The notes under the pieces: generated by a model | The model's input: only the letters and a program-made list of their open reading frames with translations | What the model was told of the DNA's origin: nothing | Databases searched by the model: none | In this document: positions 7,315-13,131 of the stretch, one piece after another | Layout of the letters: every line of letters starts with the position of its first letter | Position numbering within the stretch: position 1 is the stretch's first letter | Made by a program: the position numbers and the translations under genes | Assembly: GCA_027450125.1 (NCBI GenBank) | Contig: DAIDKG010000372.1 | Location: 1-13,131 of the forward strand | Reading direction: 5' to 3' | DNA length: 13,131 bases | Origin: Bordetella sp. | GTDB taxonomy: Bacteria; Pseudomonadota; Gammaproteobacteria; Burkholderiales; Burkholderiaceae_B

Positions 7315-8751
7315 ATGAGCAGCAACACGATCTCCAACACCGCCCACGCAGGCCTGATCACCTCGCTGGGCGTAGGCACCAGCCTGGATCTCTCCGGCCT
7401 GCTGGACCAGCTGCAGAAAGCCGAACTCTCGCCCACCACGGTCATACAGAACCGCATCAGCAGCGTCCAGACCCGGATTTCGGCGTACGGCACCTTGCAG
7501 AGCGCGGTTCAGGCCGTCCTGAGCGCCGCCCAGACCCTGGGCAAGGCCGCCACCTTCAGCGCCGTGAAATCCTCGGTCACGGGCGGCGACGTCACCGCCG
7601 CAACCAGCACCGGCGCCATCGCGGGTTCGTACAAGATCGTGGTTACTGCGCTCGCGCAGGCCGACCAGCTCCAGTCGTCCACGGCCATCGACAGCGCGAC
7701 CGCCAAAAGCCAGAGCTTCGGCAGCGGCGGATCCATTGTCATTACGCTGGCCAACGGCGACACGCAAACCATAGACCTGGGCAAGGCCAAGGACACCAGC
7801 CTGCAAGGCGTGATCAACGCCATCAACGGCAATTCCAGGGCGGGAGTGAATGCCACGGCGGTCAACGACGGCAACGGCGGTTCCTACCTCATGCTCACCG
7901 GCGCCCAGACCGGCGCGGATCATGCCATTTCCCGCATCGCCGTCAGCGGCAACAGCACCTTGGCCGGGGCGCTGGATTACACCGCGGGCGGCGCCGGGAG
8001 CGGCCTGACCCTGACGCAGCCGGCCGGTAACGCAGCCCTCACCGTCAACGGCATCGCCATCACCAGCGCCTCGAACACCGTGCAGGATGCCGTCAACGGA
8101 GTCACGTTTACGCTCAACAGCGTGACGGGCTCCGGCGGCAGCAACACCCTGAACATCGTTGCCGATCCCGGCGTCGCCCAGGGGGCAGTGAGCTCCTTCG
8201 TCGGAGCCTACAACGCGCTGCAAAGCGCCATCGCCAGCCTGACCAAATTCGACACCGCCGCCGGCACGCGCAGCGCGCTCACCGGCGACAATGTCACACA
8301 TCGCGTGCAGGCCTCGCTCGCGCAGGCGCTGCGCGTCTTCGTAGGGTCCGGATCGCTGCATTCCCTGGCCGACATGGGGCTGACCACGAATCCGTTGAAC
8401 GGCAAACTCAGCATGGACGGCACCAAGCTGTCCGAGGCGATCGCCAAGCATCCCGTCGATCTGGCCAGCCTGTTCACCGGCAGCAATGGCCTGGCCGCCC
8501 AGATCCAGGGCGCGGCCGACACCATCCTGGGCAAGGCGGGCGTCACGGGCCTGCTCGCCAACGCCACGAGCGGGCTGCAGCAAACCATTACCGCGCTACA
8601 GGATCAGCAAGCCAGCCTGATCAGCCGGGTCACGGGCGACATGAACCGGTATCGCAGCCAGTTCTCGCACCTGAGCACGCTGCTCTCGACGATGAACGCC
8701 ACCAGCACCTATCTGACGCAGCAGTTCAACGCGATGAACAAGTCGAGCTAG
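7315..8751 (+). CDS. fliD: Flagellar filament cap protein FliD (hook-associated protein 2)
   Basis: The 478-residue protein has the FliD layout. An N-terminal segment containing ITSLGVGTSLDLSGLLDQL (15-33) is followed by a helical stretch to about residue 85. A variable, glycine- and threonine-rich middle includes SYKIVVTALAQADQL (105-119) and one flagellin-IN-type repeat around LTVNGIAITSASNTVQDAV (242-260). The C-terminal helical region (about 385-478) ends in STYLTQQFNAMN. There is no signal peptide, as expected for export by the flagellar type III apparatus, and I see no Cys or Trp. FliD caps the growing filament and folds incoming flagellin. AAGGA lies 10 nt before the ATG. It stands without fliC, fliS or fliT: the AddA-like gene is 174 nt upstream and recR converges downstream. 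A weak sigma-28-like match upstream (7177-7207) has poor spacing. The family call is firm; whether it is the main or an extra cap gene is unknown. Confidence 0.93.
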   Translation: MSSNTISNTAHAGLITSLGVGTSLDLSGLLDQLQKAELSPTTVIQNRISSVQTRISAYGTLQSAVQAVLSAAQTLGKAATFSAVKSSVTGGDVTAATSTGAIAGSYKIVVTALAQADQLQSSTAIDSATAKSQSFGSGGSIVITLANGDTQTIDLGKAKDTSLQGVINAINGNSRAGVNATAVNDGNGGSYLMLTGAQTGADHAISRIAVSGNSTLAGALDYTAGGAGSGLTLTQPAGNAALTVNGIAITSASNTVQDAVNGVTFTLNSVTGSGGSNTLNIVADPGVAQGAVSSFVGAYNALQSAIASLTKFDTAAGTRSALTGDNVTHRVQASLAQALRVFVGSGSLHSLADMGLTTNPLNGKLSMDGTKLSEAIAKHPVDLASLFTGSNGLAAQIQGAADTILGKAGVTGLLANATSGLQQTITALQDQQASLISRVTGDMNRYRSQFSHLSTLLSTMNATSTYLTQQFNAMNKSS

Positions 8752-8799
8752 TGCCTATTGGCCGACCTCGGGGCTACTTCTGGCGGCAACCGACCCCGA

Positions 8800-9408
8800 T
8801 CAGCGGGCCCGCCGCTCCATCAGGGCCCAGGCGATCGTGCCGGCATCGACGTACTCCAGCTCGCTGCCCGCCGGCACGCCCCGCGCCAGCCGCGTTATCT
8901 TCAATCCGCGCGACGCCAGGGCCTCGCCGATGAAATGCGCCGTGGTTTCGCCCTCGGCCGTGAAATTGGTGGCCAGGATCACTTCCTGCACCACGCCGTC
9001 GCCGGCCCGATCCAGCAGCCGCTCAAAGCCCAGCTCGCTGGGGCCTATGCCTTCCAGCGGCGCGACGCGCCCCATGAGCACGTAATACAGTCCGCGATAG
9101 CCGTGGCTGGACTCGATCATGTTCTGGTCCGCCGGGGTCTCCACCACGCACAGCAGGCTGGGATCGCGCCGGGGATTGCTGCACGTGGCGCACAGCTCGT
9201 CTTCCGTGAAGCTGTTGCAGCGCGCGCAATGGCGCAGATTGCTCACCGCATCCGACAGCGCCCGTCCCAGGATGTCGGCGCCCTGCACGTCATGCTGCAG
9301 CAGGTGGTAGGCCATGCGCCGGGCCGAGCGCACCCCGACGCCGGGCAGGCGTCGCAGCGCTTCGATCAGGGCACGCAGGGGTTCGGGTTCGGGAAGCTGC
9401 GGATCCAT
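8800..9408 (-). CDS. recR: Recombination mediator protein RecR
   Basis: This 202-residue protein is full length for RecR. It has a helix-hairpin-helix segment LPGVGVRSA (21-29), then a four-cysteine zinc finger with C61, C64, C73 and C76 (CARC and CATC). The Toprim domain follows from about residue 84 ([10 protein letters not shown], with E90), and the conserved end reads [15 protein letters not shown] (177-190). RecR works with RecO, and with RecF at gaps, to load RecA on SSB-coated single-stranded DNA. Its ATG (9406-9408) lies one base after the ybaB stop codon, so translation is probably coupled; no clear ribosome site is visible inside the ybaB end. It converges on fliD with 48 nt between the stop codons. 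Confidence 0.97.
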   Translation of the reverse strand: MDPQLPEPEPLRALIEALRRLPGVGVRSARRMAYHLLQHDVQGADILGRALSDAVSNLRHCARCNSFTEDELCATCSNPRRDPSLLCVVETPADQNMIESSHGYRGLYYVLMGRVAPLEGIGPSELGFERLLDRAGDGVVQEVILATNFTAEGETTAHFIGEALASRGLKITRLARGVPAGSELEYVDAGTIAWALMERRAR

Positions 9409-9409
9409 C

Positions 9410-9736
9410 TCAGAACGGGAACTTCATTCCTGGAGGCAGGGGCAGTCCGGCGGTGACGCCGGCCATCTTCTCCTGCGAAGTCGCCTCGGCCTTGCGCAGC
9501 GCATCGTTGAAGGCGGCAGCCACCAGGTCTTCGAGCATGTCCTTGTCGTCGCCCAGCAGGCTGGGGTCGATGGACACGCGCTTGACGTCGTTGCGGCAGT
9601 TCATGGACACCTTGACCAGACCGCCGCCGGCCGCGCCTTCCACCATGATCTCGGCCAGGGCTTCCTGGGCCTTTTTCATGTTTTCCTGCATCTGCTGCGC
9701 CTTTTGCATCAGGCCGGCGAGTTGTCCTTTCATCAT
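9410..9736 (-). CDS. ybaB: YbaB/EbfC-family nucleoid-associated DNA-binding protein
   Basis: The 108-residue protein has the typical N-terminal amphipathic helix [20 protein letters not shown]. This is followed by a beta region with the family features [25 protein letters not shown] and a C-terminal helix with [17 protein letters not shown]. The proline-rich tail [11 protein letters not shown] is also typical. YbaB/EbfC dimers bind DNA and help organise the nucleoid. The protein starts with two Met codons: AAGGAA is 10 nt before the first (9736) and 13 before the second (9733), so the first is used here, with little certainty between them. It lies between dnaX and recR, the order known from many proteobacteria, and is separated from dnaX by 84 nt that include a possible terminator. 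Confidence 0.95.
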   Translation of the reverse strand: MMKGQLAGLMQKAQQMQENMKKAQEALAEIMVEGAAGGGLVKVSMNCRNDVKRVSIDPSLLGDDKDMLEDLVAAAFNDALRKAEATSQEKMAGVTAGLPLPPGMKFPF

Positions 9737-9765
9737 GATCGGAAGTTTCCTTCAATAGTGCTGGC

Positions 9766-9787
9766 AAAAAGGGCGGCTTGGCTGCCC
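9766..9787 (-). terminator. Possible intrinsic terminator or attenuator after dnaX
   Basis: Read on the minus strand, GGGC (9787-9784) pairs with GCCC (9774-9771), then there is an A/C mismatch and a 2-bp GC pair around the loop CAA. Five T residues follow directly (9770-9766). The hairpin begins 33 nt after the dnaX stop and ends about 30 nt before the ybaB ATG. The stem is short and imperfect, so it may only reduce read-through into ybaB-recR. Confidence 0.35.
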
Positions 9788-9820
9788 GGGTTTCGTTGGG
9801 TCGGAGGTCGAACGCGTGTG

Positions 9821-11929
9821 TCAGGCCGGATCCATGGGCCGGATCGAGCCGGGAACAACGCGGGCGCCGAAATGGCTGATCAGGTCCTGCACGAAGGGAT
9901 CGGCCGCCGTGGCATCCTCGGCGGCCTGCTGACGCGCGGCGCGCTCCTGCTGCGCCACCGCATGGGCCGTGGCCTCGCCGGTCGCACCGACGGCGATCTC
10001 CAGCCGCAGGCTCTGGCCGTAATGTTCGCACAGCACCGTCTGCAAGCGCGTGCGGCTTTCGCTTTCGGCCAGCGTCTTGACCGCAACGCGCAGCGTCACG
10101 GTATCGCCCTGCAGGCCGACCCAGGCGCTTTGCCGGGCCAGTTCGGCGGCCAGGCCGCTCACGGGCAGGCGGGCCGCCAGTTCAGGCCAGGCGGCCGGCG
10201 TCATGTCGGTCGGCCGTGCGCGCTGCGAGGCGGGCCGGCGCGGCGTCCGCACGGGCAGCGCGGGGCGGGGCGCATCGGTCTTGGGCGCGGCAGGATCGGC
10301 CAGGGTTTCGAATTCGTCGTCCGGGTCTGCCGTGAAGGCGGCGCTCGCGTCGTAGCCTGCGGCATCGTCCGGGATGCTTTCGTCGACCCATGACGGCGGT
10401 TCGTCGTCAGGGGCGGGCGGGGTGGCCGGCATGCTTTGCGGCGCAGGTTCGGGCGATGCGGCCTGGATCGCAGGCCTGGCACGGGGCGCGGACTGCGCCT
10501 GGGCCTTCGGTTCGGATTCCGGTTCGGACTCCACCACGGATCCCGCCGGTGCAGTCTGCGTCATAGGCCCTGGCGCGCTCGATGCCGCCTTCGCCCCAGG
10601 CAAGTCGTCCCAGGGAGGCGTGCCGGACGGTTGGCGGACAGGCGGCGGCGCCGGAGCGGGCCGCATCGACACAGGCAGTTCGACCGCGGCGGTGGCGCGC
10701 AGGGCGTCGGGCCGGGTGGGCGCCAGCAAAGGGGCGGCGGCAGGCCTGGGTTCGGGGGCGGCCGCGGCCGTAGCGGCCTGCGCCGCGGCGGCAGCGGTTG
10801 CCGGCGCATCGGCCGCGGGTGCCTGTGCGGCCGTGGCGGGACCGGCATCGCCGTTGAGCGCCAGCATGCGCAGGCAGGCCATGATGAAACCGGCATGCTC
10901 GTCGGGCGCCAGCGTCAGCTCGGCTCGGCTGTGCACGGCCACGGAATAGAACAGCTGCACCGCATCGGCGTGCAGGCGCTGCGCCAGCCGGACGATGTCG
11001 GCCGTCATCGGGTCGTCGGCGGGCAGCGCGCCCGGTACCCGCTGGACGATGGCGATCCTGGACAGCAGCACGGCCAGGTCGGCCAGGGCGCCGGCATACG
11101 ACAGGCCGCGCGTGGACAGTTCGTCGGCCACGGCCAGCACGCCCAGCGCGTTGCCGTCGCACAGCGCGTCCAGCAGCCGCGCCAGATGGCGTTGGTCGAT
11201 GGTGCCCAACATGCCGCGCACCGACTCCTCGGTGAGGTCGCCGGCGCTGTAGGCGATGGCCTGGTCGGTGAGCGACAGCGCATCGCGCATCGACCCCGCG
11301 GCGGCCTGTCCGATCAGGCGCAGGGCCGGTACTTCGAAGGGCACGCTTTCCTGGCCCAGCACGTTCTGCAGATGGCCCACGATGGCGTCGGGCGGCATCT
11401 GCTTGAGGTTGAACTGCAGGCAGCGCGACAGCACCGTGACGGGGATCTTCTGGGGATCGGTCGTGGCCAGGATGAACTTGACGTGCGGCGGCGGCTCTTC
11501 CAGGGTCTTGAGCATGGCGTTGAACGCATGCCCGGTGAGCATGTGCACTTCGTCGATCATGTAGACCTTGAAGCGCCCCGCGCCCGGCGAGTAGACCGCC
11601 TGTTCCAGCAGCTGGGTCATCTCGTCGACGCCGCGGTTCGACGCCGCGTCCAGTTCGAGGTAATCGACGAAGCGCCCGGCGTCGATCTCGGTGCAGGCGC
11701 GGCACTGTCCGCAGGGCGTGGGCGTGATGCCGGTTTCGCAATTGAGCGACTTGGCCAGGATGCGCGACAGCGTGGTCTTGCCCACCCCGCGCGTGCCGGT
11801 GAAGAGCCAGGCGTGGTGCAGGCGCTGGGTCTGCAGCGCGTGCGTCAGGGCGCGCACCACATGATCCTGCCCCACGAGGGTGTCGAAGGATCGCGGGCGC
11901 CATTTGCGGGCCAGTACCAGATATGTCAT
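9821..11929 (-). CDS. dnaX: DNA polymerase III subunit gamma/tau (clamp loader ATPase)
   Basis: The 702-residue protein starts MTYLVLARKWRP, the conserved DnaX N-terminus, which fixes the start at 11929. It has Walker A GTRGVGKT (45-52), zinc cysteines C64, C73, C76 and C79 at the same spacing as in E. coli, Walker B D126-E127 (MIDEVHM) and the SRC arginine-finger motif (168-170). Residues about 360-610 are an Ala/Pro-rich, low-complexity linker. The last 90 or so residues form the tau-specific end that contacts the polymerase and, in known cases, DnaB. No A6/T6 run is seen in the gene, so the E. coli-type A-AAA-AAG frameshift that makes gamma is absent and probably only tau is produced. There is no Shine-Dalgarno upstream; instead a -10 box lies 6 nt before the ATG. 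The AraC gene ends 21 bases upstream on the same strand. Confidence 0.98.
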   Translation of the reverse strand: MTYLVLARKWRPRSFDTLVGQDHVVRALTHALQTQRLHHAWLFTGTRGVGKTTLSRILAKSLNCETGITPTPCGQCRACTEIDAGRFVDYLELDAASNRGVDEMTQLLEQAVYSPGAGRFKVYMIDEVHMLTGHAFNAMLKTLEEPPPHVKFILATTDPQKIPVTVLSRCLQFNLKQMPPDAIVGHLQNVLGQESVPFEVPALRLIGQAAAGSMRDALSLTDQAIAYSAGDLTEESVRGMLGTIDQRHLARLLDALCDGNALGVLAVADELSTRGLSYAGALADLAVLLSRIAIVQRVPGALPADDPMTADIVRLAQRLHADAVQLFYSVAVHSRAELTLAPDEHAGFIMACLRMLALNGDAGPATAAQAPAADAPATAAAAAQAATAAAAPEPRPAAAPLLAPTRPDALRATAAVELPVSMRPAPAPPPVRQPSGTPPWDDLPGAKAASSAPGPMTQTAPAGSVVESEPESEPKAQAQSAPRARPAIQAASPEPAPQSMPATPPAPDDEPPSWVDESIPDDAAGYDASAAFTADPDDEFETLADPAAPKTDAPRPALPVRTPRRPASQRARPTDMTPAAWPELAARLPVSGLAAELARQSAWVGLQGDTVTLRVAVKTLAESESRTRLQTVLCEHYGQSLRLEIAVGATGEATAHAVAQQERAARQQAAEDATAADPFVQDLISHFGARVVPGSIRPMDPA

Positions 11930-11935
11930 GGCCCG

Positions 11936-11962
11936 ATTGTAGCCGGGCGGCTATGGCTGCAA
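11936..11962 (-). promoter_or_regulatory. Probable dnaX promoter giving a leaderless transcript
   Basis: On the minus strand a strong -10 box TACAAT occupies 11941-11936. Only 6 nt separate it from the dnaX ATG, so the predicted transcription start is the A of the start codon. A weak -35, TTGCAG (11962-11957), is 15 nt upstream inside the last codons of the AraC gene. The decamer CGGCTACAAT here is identical to the -10 region of the tRNA-Arg promoter (518-527). Confidence 0.42.
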
Positions 11963-12868
11963 CGCCCGCCGATACATATTGGGGGTGGTGCCCGAAGCCT
12001 CGCGGAAACGATGGCTGAAATGGCTGGCATCGGCATAGCCGCAGCGCGCCGCGACCTGGGCCAGGGGCAGGGTGCTGTCGCGCAGCAAGACGCGGGCCCG
12101 GTCGAGCCGCTGGGCGGCGATCCAGGCATGCGCAGGCTTGCCGAACGAGACGCGGAACATGCGCGACAGATGATGTTCGGACAGGCAGGCGAGGTCGGCC
12201 AGCTCGCCCAGCGTGAGGGCGGTGTCCAGATGCGCGTCGATATAGTCGCGCAGGCGCCGCCGCGTCGCCGCCGACAGTCCGCCCTTGGGCTTTGCGCCTG
12301 CGCGCAGCACGCCCTGGCTGCGCAGCAACTGGCTGAGCACTTCGTGCGCGGTTTCGTTGCTGCGCAGCAGGCCGGCCGGATCGGTCCAGTCCTCGTTGGC
12401 CAGCGTGCGGCACAGCGCGGCAATGCGCTCGTCCTCGAAATACGTGCGGTCCGCCAGCGTGATCTCGCGCGGCTCGCGGTCCAGTTCGCGCACCGCGCCG
12501 CGCGTGAAGTGCTCGGGCAGGAAATAAAAATGCAGAAAATGCATGTGGCCCCGCACCCACCAGCGCGACTCGTGATCGCCCGGCAGGGCGCACAGCCGTT
12601 TGGGGGCGCCGTAGACGCCCGGCATGCGTTGCCGTTCCGTGCGGTAGCCGCCGTCGAGATAGCACGACAGCGTGTGGTGGCCCGGCTGCTGGTAGACGGT
12701 CTCGGCTTCGCGCGTGTACCGCGTCCAGACCGCGACCGCGAACTGGTCGCCCAGCCAGGCAAAGCGTTGCAGCGTCGCATTGGCCTCGCTCAGCGTGCGG
12801 CACACCGAATGCAATCCGAAAGGTGTATCGGCGGAATCGAGCGCGGGCAGGGAATGCTGGGCGGTCAT
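11951..12868 (-). CDS. AraC-family transcriptional regulator
   Basis: The 305-residue protein has an N-terminal sensor-like part and a C-terminal AraC-type DNA-binding domain with two helix-turn-helix units. The first is around 218-241 (LTLGELADLACLSEHHLSRM) and the second around 266-291 (LAQVAARCGYADASHFSHRF), closing with the signature GTTP. The N-terminal half, with HTLSCYLDGGYRTERQ and PGDHESRWWVRGHMHFLHFYF, looks like a cupin-type ligand domain; the ligand is unknown. The frame stays open to an ATG at 13033, but that 55-residue extension is rich in Arg and Ser, lies in the divergent promoter region and would overlap the transporter start. The start at 12868 is therefore chosen, although no clear ribosome site precedes it. 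Being divergent from a transporter gene, it may control that gene; the sequence does not prove this. Confidence 0.88.
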   Translation of the reverse strand: MTAQHSLPALDSADTPFGLHSVCRTLSEANATLQRFAWLGDQFAVAVWTRYTREAETVYQQPGHHTLSCYLDGGYRTERQRMPGVYGAPKRLCALPGDHESRWWVRGHMHFLHFYFLPEHFTRGAVRELDREPREITLADRTYFEDERIAALCRTLANEDWTDPAGLLRSNETAHEVLSQLLRSQGVLRAGAKPKGGLSAATRRRLRDYIDAHLDTALTLGELADLACLSEHHLSRMFRVSFGKPAHAWIAAQRLDRARVLLRDSTLPLAQVAARCGYADASHFSHRFREASGTTPNMYRRALQP

Positions 12869-12911
12869 CGTAAGCGAACGGGCAGGCGCGAAGGGAGCGG
12901 ATCGGTCGGAG

Positions 12912-12953
12912 TTTATGCCGCGATCGCCGCGGGCGCGCGTGTGCGGCGATAAA
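12912..12953. promoter_or_regulatory. Imperfect dyad in the AraC-transporter intergenic region (candidate operator)
   Basis: The arm TTTATGCCGC (12912-12921) is repeated in inverted form as GCGGCGATAAA (12943-12953), with one extra base in the second arm. The arms are separated by 21 nt of very GC-rich sequence. The dyad lies in the 163-nt region (12869-13031) shared by two divergent genes, so it could be a binding site for the AraC-type regulator. I see no convincing -35/-10 pair elsewhere in this region. Confidence 0.3.
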
Positions 12954-13031
12954 AGCGCAATCCTGGACAATCGCGTCCCCCGGTTGCGCGCCATAGTGGG
13001 CGTCCCAGTTTGTTTCTTCTCTTTTTCAGCC

Positions 13032-13131
13032 ATGAACCTGCTGCTCTACCTGACCACGGTCCTGATCTGGGGGACCACCTGGATCGCGATCAAATGGCAA
13101 CTCGGCGTGGTGGCGGCACCCGTCTCGATCG
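13032..13131 (+). CDS. EamA/DMT-type transporter, N-terminal fragment (cut by window end)
   Basis: Only the first 33 codons are present, and they begin MNLLLYLTTVLIWGTTWIAI. This is a hydrophobic first membrane helix with the WGTTWIAIK pattern common at the start of ten-helix EamA (drug/metabolite transporter) proteins of the inner membrane. The substrate cannot be told. The ATG at 13032 is preceded by a pyrimidine-rich tract (about 13010-13027) and no visible Shine-Dalgarno sequence. It is divergent from the AraC-family gene, a common arrangement for exporters with a local regulator. The family call rests on the first helix alone. Confidence 0.75.
   Translation, partial: MNLLLYLTTVLIWGTTWIAIKWQLGVVAAPVSI

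Noticed and set aside
8752..8799. Inverted repeat TCGGGG (8768-8773) and CCCCGA (8794-8799) between the convergent fliD and recR stops as a bidirectional terminator.
   Set aside because: The loop is 20 nt, the stem only 6 bp and there is no T-tract on either side. Termination here cannot be claimed.
8758..9456. 232-codon plus-strand ORF opposite recR.
   Set aside because: It is antisense to RecR, whose zinc finger and Toprim motifs are unmistakable; it has no start context or domain.
10407..12803. A 798-codon minus-strand ORF in another frame across dnaX and the AraC gene.
   Set aside because: It is a frame-shadow of dnaX with Arg/Ala/Pro-rich low-complexity translation; the dnaX frame has all clamp-loader motifs.
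10436..12952. An 838-codon plus-strand ORF opposite dnaX and the AraC gene.
   Set aside because: It is a mirror of the G/C third-position bias of two well-identified genes. Its translation is rich in Arg, Gly, Gln and His and shows no domain.
12869..13033. 55-residue N-terminal extension of the AraC regulator from ATG 13033.
   Set aside because: It has no domain, is Arg/Ser-rich, covers the divergent promoter region and overlaps the transporter start codon.

Overview
The window looks like chromosomal DNA of a GC-rich betaproteobacterium, most likely an Alcaligenaceae member (Bordetella/Achromobacter group). Base composition is roughly two-thirds G+C by eye, with strong G/C in third codon positions, which creates long false ORFs on both strands. 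The gene content fits as well: an AddB-like/AddA-like nuclease pair and a dnaX-ybaB-recR cluster. The genus is an inference from gene content, not a database match.

Left part (1-949): the C-terminal half of an EAL-domain c-di-GMP phosphodiesterase (+) runs in from the left edge. A tRNA-Arg with anticodon CCT (+) follows, with its own recognisable promoter. A 65-residue double-CxxC zinc-ribbon protein (-) comes next. Central left (950-7140): two translationally coupled genes form a two-subunit, dual-nuclease helicase of the AddAB type. The first (912 aa) has an AddB-like inactive helicase part and a RecB-family nuclease. The second (1151 aa) is an intact UvrD/AddA-type helicase with its own RecB-family nuclease. 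Centre (7141-8751): a lone fliD (flagellar cap) gene sits behind a 174-nt leader that can form a nested stem structure. No other flagellar gene is present.

Right part, all on the minus strand and read from right to left: an AraC-family regulator (12868-11951), dnaX (11929-9821), ybaB (9736-9410) and recR (9408-8800). recR converges on fliD. At the right edge an EamA/DMT-type transporter starts on the plus strand, divergent from the AraC gene across a 163-nt intergenic region containing an imperfect dyad.

Two recombination and repair modules dominate. The AddAB-like pair would process double-strand ends. DnaX loads the clamp in replication, YbaB binds DNA, and RecR helps load RecA at gaps. 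The most notable observation is that the AddB-like subunit keeps its nuclease residues but has lost three of the four cysteines that form the iron-sulphur staple in AddB. Other points of interest are a -10 box placed so that dnaX mRNA would be leaderless, a structured fliD leader, and a short duplication of the tRNA 3' end. I found no CRISPR array, insertion sequence, phage gene or clearly novel multi-gene system.
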